Origin: Caulobacter sp.
GTDB lineage: Bacteria > Pseudomonadota > Alphaproteobacteria > Caulobacterales > Caulobacteraceae
Direction: 5' to 3'
Assembly: GCA_017745235.1 (NCBI GenBank)
Contig: JAGHZU010000007.1
Location: forward strand, 1-64,000
DNA: 64,000 nucleotides
In this document: one piece after another, positions 33,376 through 41,966 of the stretch
Numbering within the stretch: the first letter of the stretch is position 1
Layout of the letters: each line of letters starts with the position of its first letter
Made by a program: the position numbers and the translations under genes
Notes under the pieces: model-generated
What the model was told of the DNA's origin: nothing
The model's database searches: none
The model's input: only the letters and a program-made list of their open reading frames with translations

Positions 33376-34710
33376 ATGAGCGTAGGGCGCAGGGACTTCC
33401 TGTTGGGCGGTGGACTGGCGATGGCCGCCGCCCCCGCCCCGGCCCAGGTCACGCCCGCATCGCCCCAACCCTACCAGCCTTCGCCCGGCGCCGTCGCGGC
33501 GCCGCCGCCCGACTGGGACGCCGTGAAGGCCCAGTTCCAGACCGCGCCCGACCAGATCAACATGAGCGCCATGCTGATCGCCAGCCACCCGCTGCCGCTA
33601 CGGGCCGCCATCGATCGTTTCCGGCGCGAAATGGACTGGCGGCCGGTGACTTACCTGGACGACAACAACCGCCGCCTCCAGGCCTATTCCCGCGCCGCCG
33701 CCGGCCGCTATCTCGGCGTGACCGGCGACCAGGTGGCCCTGACCGACAGCACCACCATGGGCGTGGCGCTGGTCTATGCCGGGTTGAAGCTGGGCTACGG
33801 CGACGAGATCGTCACCACCAATCAGGACTACTACGTCACCCACGAGAGCCTGCGCCGCGCCTCGCTCCGCAACGGCTCGACCGTGCGCCGCATCGACCTG
33901 TTCGACAGTATCGAGACCGTGTCGGAGGCTCAGATCGTCGCCCGGCTGATGGCCGCGGTCACGCCGCGCACCCGCGTGATGGCCCTGACCTGGGTGCATT
34001 CCAGCACCGGCCTGAAGCTGCCCCTGCCGGCGATCTCGGCCGCCCTGGCACAGGTCAACGCCGCGCGGCAGGAGCCCGAGCGGATCATCCTGGCGGTGGA
34101 CGGCGCGCACGGCTTTGGCGCCCAGGACGCCACCCTGGCCAGCCTGGGCTGCGACGTCCTCATGGCCGGTTGCCACAAGTGGCTGTTCGGCCCGCGCGGC
34201 ACGGGGATCATCGCCGCCAACGCCGCGGGGTGGAACCGGTTGCGCCCCACCATTCCCAGCTATGTCGACAGCAATGCCTGGACCGCCTGGGTCAACAACG
34301 CGCCGCTACCCGACCACACCGATGGCCCGCTGATGTCGCCCGGCGGCTTCAAGGCGTTCGAGCATCTGTGGGCCATCCCAACGGCGATCGAGTTTCATGA
34401 GGGGATCGGCAAGGCTCACGTCGCCGCCCGCACCACCCAACTGGCCGACCAGTTGAAGGCCGGCCTGGCCCTGATGCCCCACGTCCGCCTGGTCACGCCC
34501 CGCGATGCGCGCCTGTCGGCCGGCATCGTCTCGTTTGACGTGCACGGCCTGTCGACCGACGCGGCGGTGGCCCGTCTGCGCGCGCGCCGGATCATCGCCT
34601 CGGCGGCGCCCTACGCCATCCAGCATGTGAGGCTGACGCCCAGCATCATGAATTCGCCCGCCGAGGTGGACCTGGCGCTGGCGGAGGTGCGGGGGCTGGC
34701 CGCCGCCTAG
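33376..34710 (+). CDS. Tat-exported class V aminotransferase-like protein
   Basis: 444 residues. N-terminal SVGRRDFLLGGGLAMAAAP is a twin-arginine signal, so the enzyme is exported folded with its cofactor. Class V PLP core: TDSTTMGVALVYAGL, LTWVHSSTGLKLPL, and the cofactor site AVDGAHGFGAQ with Schiff-base Lys in GCHKWLFGPRGTG. Similar to isopenicillin-N-epimerase/cysteine-desulfurase-like proteins. Export of a PLP enzyme is unusual but known in this subgroup. The substrate is unknown. Confidence 0.87.
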   Translation: MSVGRRDFLLGGGLAMAAAPAPAQVTPASPQPYQPSPGAVAAPPPDWDAVKAQFQTAPDQINMSAMLIASHPLPLRAAIDRFRREMDWRPVTYLDDNNRRLQAYSRAAAGRYLGVTGDQVALTDSTTMGVALVYAGLKLGYGDEIVTTNQDYYVTHESLRRASLRNGSTVRRIDLFDSIETVSEAQIVARLMAAVTPRTRVMALTWVHSSTGLKLPLPAISAALAQVNAARQEPERIILAVDGAHGFGAQDATLASLGCDVLMAGCHKWLFGPRGTGIIAANAAGWNRLRPTIPSYVDSNAWTAWVNNAPLPDHTDGPLMSPGGFKAFEHLWAIPTAIEFHEGIGKAHVAARTTQLADQLKAGLALMPHVRLVTPRDARLSAGIVSFDVHGLSTDAAVARLRARRIIASAAPYAIQHVRLTPSIMNSPAEVDLALAEVRGLAAA

Positions 34711-34768
34711 GGGCAAGGATGGCCTTTCCCCCTGACATCCCGTCCGAACGATGCTACAGGCCCGCGCC

Positions 34769-35431
34769 ATGAAAGCCGCCGTCGTCGTCTTCCCGGGTTC
34801 CAACTGCGATCGTGACTGCAAGGTCGCCATCGAGCGCTCCGCCGGAGCACGCGTCGAGATGGTCTGGCACCAGGAGACGGCCCTGCCGGACGACCTGGAC
34901 CTGATCGTCCTGCCCGGCGGCTTCTCTTACGGGGACTACCTGCGCTGCGGCGCGATGGCCGCCCAGAGCCCCGTGATGAAGGAAGTCGTCGCCGCCGCCG
35001 ACAAGGGCGTGGCCGTCGTGGGCATCTGCAATGGCTTCCAGGTGCTGACCGAGGTCGGCCTGCTGCCGGGAGCCCTGCTGCGCAATGCGGGCCTGAAATA
35101 CATCTGCAAGCCGATCGAGCTGGACGTCGTCAACAGCCAGACCCGCTTCACCGCCGGGTTCGGCGAGCAGCGCGATGCGGTCATGACCATCGGTAACGGC
35201 GAGGGCAACTACTTCGCCGACGAGGAAACCCTCGACCGACTGGAGGGCGAGGGCCAGGTGGTGTTCCGCTACAAGCAGAACCCCAACGGCTCGGCCCGGA
35301 ACATCGCCGGCGTCATGAACGCCAAGGGCAACGTGCTGGGCCTTATGCCCCACCCGGACCGCGCCTTTGACGCTGACCTGGGCTCGGAAGACGGCGCGAT
35401 CCTGTTCCGTAGCGTCTTCGAAAGCGCCTGA
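34769..35431 (+). CDS. purQ: FGAM synthase glutaminase subunit PurQ
   Basis: 220 residues from the ATG at 34769. Class I glutamine amidotransferase: [16 protein letters not shown], nucleophile Cys87 in VGICNGFQ, and His195 in [10 protein letters not shown]. The residue two after the His is Asp197 where PurQ normally has Glu (HPE), a conservative change in the catalytic triad. Supplies ammonia to PurL. It follows the aminotransferase gene by 58 bp and precedes a hairpin-rich gap. Confidence 0.94.
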   Translation: MKAAVVVFPGSNCDRDCKVAIERSAGARVEMVWHQETALPDDLDLIVLPGGFSYGDYLRCGAMAAQSPVMKEVVAAADKGVAVVGICNGFQVLTEVGLLPGALLRNAGLKYICKPIELDVVNSQTRFTAGFGEQRDAVMTIGNGEGNYFADEETLDRLEGEGQVVFRYKQNPNGSARNIAGVMNAKGNVLGLMPHPDRAFDADLGSEDGAILFRSVFESA

Positions 35432-35495
35432 TCCTCCTCCGCTTCGCGAGACGCGGAGCGCTGTTATATTATAGCGCTTCGTGAAAAGCGCCCCT

Positions 35496-35522
35496 AAGCT
35501 GTCCCCAATCTTTGGGGAGCTT
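35496..35522 (+). promoter_or_regulatory. Hairpin covering the ribosome-binding site of the ester hydrolase
   Basis: AAGCT-GT-CCCC pairs with GGGG-AGCTT over ATTGGG-type loop bases; the GGGGAG SD (35514-35519) before the ATG at 35526 is in the 3-prime arm. It could serve as a purQ terminator remnant or a translation switch. Confidence 0.35.
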
Positions 35523-35525
35523 TCC

Positions 35526-37439
35526 ATGAGTCTCGCTTACACCCTGCGCGCCGCCCTGCTGGCGGCGGCCGCCGCGTCGACCTTCGCCGCGACCGCGTCT
35601 CACGCCCAGACGCCCGCCCTCACGCCCGACATCGACGGCAAGTACGTCGCGCCCAAGAACGGCTACGACTACGACAAGCGCGTGGTCATGGTGCCCATGC
35701 GCGACGGGACCAAGCTCTACACGGTCATCGTCGTGCCCAAGGGCGCCAGGAACGCGCCGATCCTGCTGACCCGCACGCCCTATAACGCCGCCAAGCGCGC
35801 CGCCCGCAACGAGAGCGGCTCGATGCTGTCGGCCCTGCCCCAGGGCGACGAAGTATTCGTCAAGGACGGCTATATCCGCGTCTTCCAGGACATCCGCGGC
35901 AAGTACGGCTCGGAAGGCGACTACGTCATGACCCGCCCCCTGAAGGGGCCGCTGAACAACAGCGAGGTCGACCACTCCACCGACGCCTACGACACCATCG
36001 ACTGGCTGACCAAGAACGTGCCCGAGAGCAACGGCAAGGTCGGCATGCTGGGCAGCTCGTACGAAGGCTTCACCGTGGTGATGGCCCTGGTCAATCCGCA
36101 CCCGGCTCTGAAGGTGGCCGCGCCGATGAGCCCGATGGTCGACGGCTGGATGGGCGACGACTGGTTCCACTACGGCGCCTTCCGGCAGGTGAACTTCGAC
36201 TACTTCACTGGCCAGACCACAAAGCGTGGCGCGGGCGATCCGGTGGTGCGCCAGAGCCCCGACGACTACGAAAACTTCCGTCGCGCCGGCTCCGCTGGCG
36301 ACTACGCCAAGGCCAACGGCATCGACCAGTTGCCCTGGTGGAAGAAGCTCAGCGAGAACGCGGCCTACACCCCGTTCTGGAGCGAGCAGGCGCTGGACAA
36401 GACCATGGCCGAGCAACCGCTGAAGGTGCCCACCATGTGGATCCAGGGCCTGTGGGACCAGGAGGACATGTGGGGCGCGGTGCACGCCTACGCCGCCACC
36501 GAACCCAAGGACACGAACAACGACAAGAGCTACCTGGTGCTGGGCCCCTGGCGTCACAGCCAGGTGAATTACGACGGCTCCAGCCTGGGCGCCTTCAAGT
36601 GGGACGGCGACACCGCGCTGCAGTTCCGCCGCGACGTGCTGCTGCCGTTCTTCAACCAGTACCTCAAGGACGGCGCGCCCAAGGCCGACACCCCGCCGGT
36701 GCTGATCTACGATCCCGGCCAGAACCGCTGGGATCGCTACAAGACCTGGCCGCAAGGCAAGACCCGGAACCTCTACCTGGAGGCCAGGGGCGGCCTGTCG
36801 TTCAGCGCCCCCGCTCCGGCGAAGGGCGCCGAGGCCTATGACGAGTACGTCTCCGATCCAGCCAAGCCCGTGCCCTACATCCCGCGTCCGATGAAGTTCG
36901 GCGACCGGGACAAGTGGACGCCGTGGCTGCTGACCGACCAGCGCGCGGTGGCCGACCGCACCGATGTGTTGAGCTACGTCTCGGAGCCCCTGACCGCGCC
37001 GCTGAAGATCGCCGGCGTGCCGAAGGTGAACCTGACGGCCTCGACCAGCGGGACCGACGCCGACTGGGTGGTGAAGCTGATCGACGTCTTCCCCGACGAA
37101 GTCCCCAGCCGGCCCGAGCTGGGCGGCTATCAGCTGGCCGTGGGCATGGACATCTTCCGGGGCCGCTACCGCGAGAGCTTCAGCGCGCCCAAGGCCCTGA
37201 AGGCCAACACGCCGCTGAAGTACCAGTTCATCCTGCCGACCGCGAACTACACGTTCCAGCCCGGCCACCGGATCATGGTGCAGGTGCAGTCCAGCTGGTT
37301 CCCGCTCTACGACCGCAACCCGCAGACCTTCGTGCCGAACATCTTCTTCGCCAAGCCTGGCGACTACGTGAAGGCCACGCAGCGGGTGTTCCACGCGGGG
37401 GCCGAGGCCAGCTTCATCGAACTGCCGGTGGTGGAGTGA
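35526..37439 (+). CDS. Exported alpha-amino-acid ester hydrolase (CocE/NonD family)
   Basis: 637 residues, signal peptide MSLAYTLRAALLAAAAAS with cleavage near SHAQ. Alpha/beta hydrolase with nucleophile Ser178 in LGSSYEGFT, Asp in QGLWDQEDMWG and His in GPWRHSQVNYDG. The YEG pattern and WGA after the acid loop match alpha-amino-acid ester hydrolases, which acylate beta-lactam nuclei or cleave amino-acid esters, rather than cocaine esterase. A C-terminal jelly-roll domain (about 440-637) is present. Periplasmic. Start set by the signal peptide. Confidence 0.9.
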   Translation: MSLAYTLRAALLAAAAASTFAATASHAQTPALTPDIDGKYVAPKNGYDYDKRVVMVPMRDGTKLYTVIVVPKGARNAPILLTRTPYNAAKRAARNESGSMLSALPQGDEVFVKDGYIRVFQDIRGKYGSEGDYVMTRPLKGPLNNSEVDHSTDAYDTIDWLTKNVPESNGKVGMLGSSYEGFTVVMALVNPHPALKVAAPMSPMVDGWMGDDWFHYGAFRQVNFDYFTGQTTKRGAGDPVVRQSPDDYENFRRAGSAGDYAKANGIDQLPWWKKLSENAAYTPFWSEQALDKTMAEQPLKVPTMWIQGLWDQEDMWGAVHAYAATEPKDTNNDKSYLVLGPWRHSQVNYDGSSLGAFKWDGDTALQFRRDVLLPFFNQYLKDGAPKADTPPVLIYDPGQNRWDRYKTWPQGKTRNLYLEARGGLSFSAPAPAKGAEAYDEYVSDPAKPVPYIPRPMKFGDRDKWTPWLLTDQRAVADRTDVLSYVSEPLTAPLKIAGVPKVNLTASTSGTDADWVVKLIDVFPDEVPSRPELGGYQLAVGMDIFRGRYRESFSAPKALKANTPLKYQFILPTANYTFQPGHRIMVQVQSSWFPLYDRNPQTFVPNIFFAKPGDYVKATQRVFHAGAEASFIELPVVE

Positions 37440-37447
37440 CTTGAGAA

Positions 37448-37560
37448 GGGGCGCTCCCCCTGAGGGGGAGCTGTCGCGTAGCGACTGAAGGGGGAGTGGC
37501 CCTGGGGCCCTCTTCCCCCTCCGCCCCTTCGGGCCGCCTCCCCCCTTCAGGGGGAGGCCC
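37448..37560. repeat. Pair of GC-rich palindromic elements
   Basis: CTCCCCCT-G-AGGGGGAG (37454-37470) is followed by TCGCGTAGCGA and GGGGGAG. A second unit, CTTCCCCCTCCGCC with GCCTCCCCC and GGGGGAGGC, faces it. Same family as 13-51. It lies between the convergent ester hydrolase and DUF2164 genes and may end both transcripts. Confidence 0.6.
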
Positions 37561-37800
37561 CTAGTCCAGGATCGGTTTCTCGATCTCGTAGACCACGTCT
37601 TCCAGCTTGCTCTGGAACAGGGTCTGGGCGTCGCGGACGCCCTGATTGTAGTAGTGCGGCCCCAAATGCTCGCTGATGAAGTCGAGCAGGAAGCCGGCCT
37701 GCAAGGCGCTGGCCTCGCAGTCCAGCTCGCGGTCCAGGAAGCGCGACAGCCTATGGATCAGATCGTCGCGCAGCGGCTTGCCGAACTCGATCTTGGCCAT
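37561..37800 (-). CDS. DUF2164 family protein
   Basis: 79 residues. The conserved block EHLGPHYYNQGVRDAQTLF is diagnostic of DUF2164, a small soluble family of unknown role. Helical throughout, with no signal peptide. Its ATG is 25 nt after the argF stop, so it is the third gene of the leftward arg operon. Confidence 0.85.
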   Translation of the reverse strand: MAKIEFGKPLRDDLIHRLSRFLDRELDCEASALQAGFLLDFISEHLGPHYYNQGVRDAQTLFQSKLEDVVYEIEKPILD

Positions 37801-37825
37801 GTCGCGCCTCCCCACCCGGACCTCT

Positions 37826-38767
37826 CTAGCCGATCGCCCCGAAGCACCATGCAAGGACGGACTTCTGGGCGTGGATGCGGTTCTCGGCCTCGTCCCAGGC
37901 CAGCGAGCGCGGGCCGTCCAGAACGCTGTCGGTGACCTCTTCGCCGCGGTGGGCGGGCAGGCAGTGCAGGAAGACGCCATCCGGCTTGGACAGATCCATC
38001 AGGGCGTCGTCGACCTGATAAGGCTCCAGAGCCGCCAGGCGCTCGTCATGGTCGGTGTCGCCCATCGAGACCCAGGTGTCGGCCACGACCACGTCGGCGC
38101 CGCGCACGGCCTCCTTGGGGTCCTCCATCATCGTCACCCTGCCCTGCAGGTTGGCCGCGCGGGCCAGGTCGTGCAGATCGGCGTGATAGACCGAGGGACA
38201 GGCGATCTTCAGCTCGAAGCCCAGCAGCGGTGCGGCGTGGATGAAGCTGGAGCAGACGTTGTTGCCGTCGCCCACCCAGGCGATCGTCTTGCCGCCCACG
38301 TCGCCGCGGTGCTCCTCGATGGTGAGGATGTCGGCCATGATCTGGCACGGGTGGCTCTTGTCCGTCAGGCCGTTGATCACGGGCACGGTCGAAACCTGGG
38401 CGAAGCGCTCGACGTCAGCGTGGCTGTTGGCGCGGATCATCACCGCATCGACCATGCGCGAAAGCACCTTGGCGGTGTCCTCGATGGTCTCGCCACGGCC
38501 CAGCTGCATGTCGGCCGAGGTCGAGATGATCGCGTCGCCGCCCAGCTGGCGGATGGCCGCGTCGAACGAGAAGCGGGTGCGGGTCGAGTTCTTCTGGAAG
38601 ATCATCGCCAGCACGCGGTCCCTGGCCGGCGCGTCGGCGTCGACGCGACCCAGCGGCCAGCCCTTGCGGGCGGCCTTGCGGGCCTTGGCGTCCTCGAGGA
38701 TCAGGCGCAGGGTCGCGCCGTCCAGCTTCCAGAGATCGATGAAGTGTCTGGGTTGGGTCATGGCCAA
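37826..38767 (-). CDS. argF: Ornithine carbamoyltransferase
   Basis: 313 residues (Met1 or Met3 start). Makes citrulline from ornithine and carbamoyl phosphate. Carbamoyl-phosphate loop STRTRFSF, the HPCQ motif in [11 protein letters not shown], and ornithine loop [11 protein letters not shown] are all intact. It follows argD by 89 bp that holds two strong hairpins. Length matches the family. Confidence 0.96.
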   Translation of the reverse strand: MAMTQPRHFIDLWKLDGATLRLILEDAKARKAARKGWPLGRVDADAPARDRVLAMIFQKNSTRTRFSFDAAIRQLGGDAIISTSADMQLGRGETIEDTAKVLSRMVDAVMIRANSHADVERFAQVSTVPVINGLTDKSHPCQIMADILTIEEHRGDVGGKTIAWVGDGNNVCSSFIHAAPLLGFELKIACPSVYHADLHDLARAANLQGRVTMMEDPKEAVRGADVVVADTWVSMGDTDHDERLAALEPYQVDDALMDLSKPDGVFLHCLPAHRGEEVTDSVLDGPRSLAWDEAENRIHAQKSVLAWCFGAIG

Positions 38768-38776
38768 ATCCCCCGG

Positions 38777-38842
38777 CTTCGTCCGCCCGCGTGACTGGGA
38801 CGGACGAAGGTTCGGCTTTGGGTCCCGGCCCTTCGCCGGGAC
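38777..38842 (-). other. Two intergenic hairpins between argD and argF
   Basis: CTTCGTCCG (38777-38785) pairs with CGGACGAAG (38801-38809), and GTCCCGGC (38822-38829) pairs with GCCGGGAC (38835-38842). No T-run follows on the minus strand, so they look like mRNA processing or stability structures that could set different levels of argD and argF. Confidence 0.5.
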
Positions 38843-38856
38843 GCTCGGTTGTCAGG

Positions 38857-40071
38857 TCAGGCGGCCGCCTTGGCCCGGGCCGTCTCGCAAGCTTTTTCAA
38901 GCTTGGCGATGGCCTCGGAGGCTTCCTCAAGGGTCAGGTTCAGGGCGGGCAGCAGGCGCACGCAGTTGTCGCCGCCTCCGGCCACCAGCAGCTTCTGGTC
39001 GCGGGCCAGCACCATGAACTCGCGATTGTTCGGGATCAGCTTGACCCCGACCAGCAGGCCCTTACCGCGGATGTCGACGATGACGTCCGGGAAGCGGTCC
39101 TTCAGGCCGTTCAGTTGCTGGGTGAAGAAGCCGGCGACCGTCTTCACGTTGTCGAGGAGCTCGGGCGTGTTGATCGCGTCGAAGGCCGCCTTGCCCACGG
39201 CCATGGCCAGCGGATTGCCGCCGAAGGTCGAGCCGTGGACGCCCACGGTCATGCCCTTGGCCGCCTCGGCCGTGGCCAGGCACGCGCCGATCGGGAAGCC
39301 GCCGCCCAGGGCCTTGGCCACCGTCATGATGTCGGGCGCAGCGTCGCTGGCCCACTCGTAGGCGAACAGCTTGCCGGTCCGGCCCATGCCGCACTGGATT
39401 TCGTCGTAGATCAGCAGGACGCCGGCGTCGCGGGTGATGGCGCGCAGCTCGTCCAGCTGGGCTTCGCTCAGGGCCCGGGCCCCGCCCTCGCCCTGGACGG
39501 GCTCGATGATCACGCCGGCCGTGGTCGGACCGATCGCGGCCTTCAGGGCCTCGAAGTCGCCGAACGGCAGCTGGATATAGCCCGGCAGGCGCGGGCCGAA
39601 ACCTTCCAGGTAGCTGGCGTTGCCGGACGCGTTGACGGCGGCGTACGAGCGGCCGTGGAACGAGCCGTCGAAGCCGATGATGTCGACCCGCTCAGGCTGG
39701 CCGTTGGCCACGTGATAGCGACGGGCGGTCTTCAGGGCGCACTCGATCGCCTCGGTGCCCGAATTGGTGAAGAACACCGCGTCGGCGAAGGTGGCCGCGC
39801 ACAGCTTGTCGGCCAGTTCTTCCTGCTCGGGAATGCGGTAGATGTTGGAGACGTGCCAGAGCTTCTCGCCCTGGGTCTTCAGTGCTTCGACCAGCACGGG
39901 GTGGGCGTGGCCCAGGCCGTCGGTGGCGATGCCAGCCACGCAGTCCAGGTACTCCTCGCCGTCGGTCGAGATCAGGCGCGAGCCTCGGCCTCGCTCGAAC
40001 GCCAGCGGGGCGCGGTTGTAGACGCCCATGATGTGCTGCTGCGACGAAGCGGACGAGGTCGGCGTGCTCAA
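38857..40071 (-). CDS. argD: Acetylornithine aminotransferase
   Basis: 404 residues from TTG 40071, preceded by AGGGAGG at ideal spacing; the ATG at 40029 would trim the N-terminus. Class III PLP enzyme: TNSGTEAIECALKTAR, FDGSFHGRSY, IYDEIQCGMGRTG, and the PLP-lysine in MTVAKALGGGFPIGA. Converts N-acetylglutamate semialdehyde to N-acetylornithine; many also serve in lysine synthesis. First gene of argD-argF-DUF2164. Confidence 0.95.
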   Translation of the reverse strand: MSTPTSSASSQQHIMGVYNRAPLAFERGRGSRLISTDGEEYLDCVAGIATDGLGHAHPVLVEALKTQGEKLWHVSNIYRIPEQEELADKLCAATFADAVFFTNSGTEAIECALKTARRYHVANGQPERVDIIGFDGSFHGRSYAAVNASGNASYLEGFGPRLPGYIQLPFGDFEALKAAIGPTTAGVIIEPVQGEGGARALSEAQLDELRAITRDAGVLLIYDEIQCGMGRTGKLFAYEWASDAAPDIMTVAKALGGGFPIGACLATAEAAKGMTVGVHGSTFGGNPLAMAVGKAAFDAINTPELLDNVKTVAGFFTQQLNGLKDRFPDVIVDIRGKGLLVGVKLIPNNREFMVLARDQKLLVAGGGDNCVRLLPALNLTLEEASEAIAKLEKACETARAKAAA

Positions 40072-40089
40072 GACGAGCCTCCCTAAAAG

Positions 40090-40163
40090 GAAAGAAGCCC
40101 CCGTGCGGAAAGCGCGGGGACCGGAAGGCCAAGCGTTGTCGGCGTGTAACCCTGCTCTGTCAA
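40090..40163 (-). promoter_or_regulatory. argD promoter and leader hairpin
   Basis: On the minus strand TTGACA (40163-40158) and, 15 nt on, CCGACAAC (40142-40135) resemble the Caulobacter housekeeping promoter. The leader then folds as CCCCGCGC-TTTCC-GCACGGGG followed by CTTCTTTCCTTTT, terminator-like, and the argD SD comes next. Could be an attenuator; no leader peptide rich in Arg was seen. Confidence 0.45.
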
Positions 40164-40329
40164 CAAAGCGGCCGTGAATTTTGGATGTCGGAGCCCAGCG
40201 GGCGGGCTTTCGGGGCGTGGAGGCCACACTGTTGGCGGTAACGCAGGGCCGCCTCGCGCTTGCGGTCGCGATCGCCTCGCCCTACCCCTTATGCACGGGG
40301 GAATTGAAACGCGGATCAGGAGATCGCCG

Positions 40330-40743
40330 ATGAAGGTTCTCGCCCCAGCCCTGCTGTCGCTTTCGCTCCTGGCAGGATGCGCGGCCACGCCGCCGGCCAG
40401 GCCGACCGGTCCCTCCAGCGCGGCGGTCACCGGCCAGGTGGTGTGGCGCGAGCGGATCATGCTGCCGCCCCAGACCAAGGTCATCGTGCGCCTGCAGGAC
40501 GTGAGCCTGGCCGACGCGCCGGCCAAAGTGATCTCCGAAGCCGTGATACCGGCCCAGGCGCCGCCGGTGGCCTTCTCCCTGGGGTACGGCCCGGCCCAGA
40601 TCTCGCCCCGCGCCCGCTACGCGGTCTCGGCCCGCGTCGAGGTGGACGGCCAGTTGCGCTTCATCAACGACACCCACATCGCCGTCATCAACGACGGGCC
40701 CACCAAGGACGTCGAGGTTCTGGTCAAGGGCGTCGGCGGCTAG
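40330..40743 (+). CDS. YbaY-like lipoprotein
   Basis: 137 residues. Lipoprotein signal MKVLAPALLSLSLLAGCAA (lipobox LAGC, Cys17). The mature domain has the YbaY/COG3126 pattern: GQVVWRERIMLPPQTKVIVRLQDVSLADAP, split here as VVWRERIMLPPQ and VIVRLQDVSLAD, then YAVSARVEVDGQLRFINDT. A small beta-sandwich facing the periplasm; role not known. Convergent with the ABC permease through a shared terminator. Confidence 0.82.
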   Translation: MKVLAPALLSLSLLAGCAATPPARPTGPSSAAVTGQVVWRERIMLPPQTKVIVRLQDVSLADAPAKVISEAVIPAQAPPVAFSLGYGPAQISPRARYAVSARVEVDGQLRFINDTHIAVINDGPTKDVEVLVKGVGG

Positions 40744-40768
40744 CGCCTTCGCCTCTTCCGTCGAAACG

Positions 40769-40797
40769 AAAAGGCCGCCTCGTCGGAGGCGGCCTTT
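40769..40797. terminator. Bidirectional terminator
   Basis: AAAAGGCCGCCTC and GAGGCGGCCTTT pair over a GTCG-containing loop, with A-run before and T-run after. It can terminate both the lipoprotein gene and the facing ABC permease gene. Confidence 0.88.
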
Positions 40798-40802
40798 GCA
40801 GA

Positions 40803-41624
40803 TCAGCTCTTCAGCCGGTACCCGGTGCGGAACAGGCCCCAGCACCAGAGGAACAGCCCCACCGACAGGGCCGCCGTCACCACCGCGCCGATCGCCACCG
40901 AACCATCGGCGTGGCCGATAAAGCCGTAGCGAAAGCCGTCGATCAGGTAGAAGAACGGGTTGAAGTGGCTGGCCGAACGGAACGGCTCGGGCAGCTTGTC
41001 GACGAGGTAGAAGGTGCCCGACAGGAAGGTCATGGGCATGATCACGAAGTTGGTCACGGCCGCCAGCTGATCGAACTTCTCCGACCACAGGCCCGCCAGC
41101 ACGCCGGCCAGGCCCAGGATGACCGAGGCCCCCACGGCGAAATAGAGGATCGCCCACAGGTGCGAGACCGACAGGCCAGCGCCCGGCAGCACGCCGATGA
41201 CAGCGGCGGTCACGGCGCCCACGACAATCCCGCGTGTCGCCGCGCCCAGGCCGAAGGCGGCCACCTGCTCCAGCGGCGACAGCGGCGGGGTCAGGAAGTC
41301 CGGCGTCAGGCCCATCATCTTGGCCTGGATCAGCGAGGAGGACGAATTGGCGAAGGCGTTGTTGAGGATGGCCATCATGATCAGGCCCGGGGCCACGAAA
41401 TGGCCGAAGGTCACGCCCTCGACAGCCGGTCGACTGGAGCCGACGGCCACCACGAAGACCAGCATGTAGAGCAAGGTCGTGACGACCGGAGCGGCCACTG
41501 TCTGGGTCCCCACCTTCCAGAAGCGGCGGATCTCGCGCTGGTACAGGGTGAAGAACCCGCTCCAGTTCCAGCCATGATAGTCGCGTGGCTGTGGGGGGAT
41601 GACGGCGTCCGTCATGTCTCTCAT
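40803..41624 (-). CDS. ABC-2 type transporter permease
   Basis: 273 residues, six hydrophobic helices. YadH/NodJ-like features: LYQREIRRFWKVGTQTV near the N-terminus, FGHFVAPGLIMMAILNNAF, SSLIQAKMMG, LTPPLSPLEQV, and MTFLSGTFYLVDKLPEPF. Permease of an export-type ABC transporter for lipids, polysaccharides or drugs. No ATP-binding gene adjoins, so its partner is encoded elsewhere. Start may be Met1 (41624) or Met4 (41615). Confidence 0.87.
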   Translation of the reverse strand: MRDMTDAVIPPQPRDYHGWNWSGFFTLYQREIRRFWKVGTQTVAAPVVTTLLYMLVFVVAVGSSRPAVEGVTFGHFVAPGLIMMAILNNAFANSSSSLIQAKMMGLTPDFLTPPLSPLEQVAAFGLGAATRGIVVGAVTAAVIGVLPGAGLSVSHLWAILYFAVGASVILGLAGVLAGLWSEKFDQLAAVTNFVIMPMTFLSGTFYLVDKLPEPFRSASHFNPFFYLIDGFRYGFIGHADGSVAIGAVVTAALSVGLFLWCWGLFRTGYRLKS

Positions 41625-41810
41625 GGGTCTAGGATCCTGAAACGCCCAAACCTTTCGTCGCTGAATAGCGCATAAAAAGGTTCCAGATCAAATACTTGAG
41701 GCTTGGTGAAGGCCGGCTTCGGCGCCGGTTCCCAGCCGCCATGCCCACGCATGTGCGCCCGCCGCCGCCGGAGCGCAAGCCACGCTCCGGAAGAATCAAT
41801 ATATAGTTCC

Positions 41811-41819
41811 TGTGGACAG
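41811..41819. promoter_or_regulatory. DnaA-box-like site TGTGGACAG
   Basis: Matches 7 of 9 positions of the complement of TTATCCACA. gcrA of C. crescentus is activated by DnaA (known), so the position 150 bp upstream of the start is plausible. Confidence 0.45.
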
Positions 41820-41843
41820 AGCTCTCACAGCCTATTGTGCGCT

Positions 41844-41859
41844 TTAACGCATTCTTTAC
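41844..41859. promoter_or_regulatory. CtrA-box-like site
   Basis: TTAA, 7 nt, then TTTAC, one change from the CtrA consensus TTAA-N7-TTAAC. CtrA represses gcrA in C. crescentus (known). It lies 108 bp upstream of the GcrA start. Confidence 0.6.
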
Positions 41860-41966
41860 ACTATGTAGTAGGTCAGCCGCCGGCGGGGCGGTCTGTACAC
41901 CAGATGTAGAGGCCAGGGCGAGTCGGGGAAACCCGCCTTGGCCGGGATTTTAGGCGGAGAAGGGTC

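Larger units (their letters stand above)
41625..41966. promoter_or_regulatory. gcrA upstream region
   Basis: This 342-bp gap without a gene holds an inverted repeat CCGGAGCG-N7-CGCTCCGG (41768-41790), GANTC sites at 41793-41797 and 41920-41924, and the boxes listed separately. It serves the divergent permease and gcrA. No small ORF with good codon use was seen. Confidence 0.6.
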
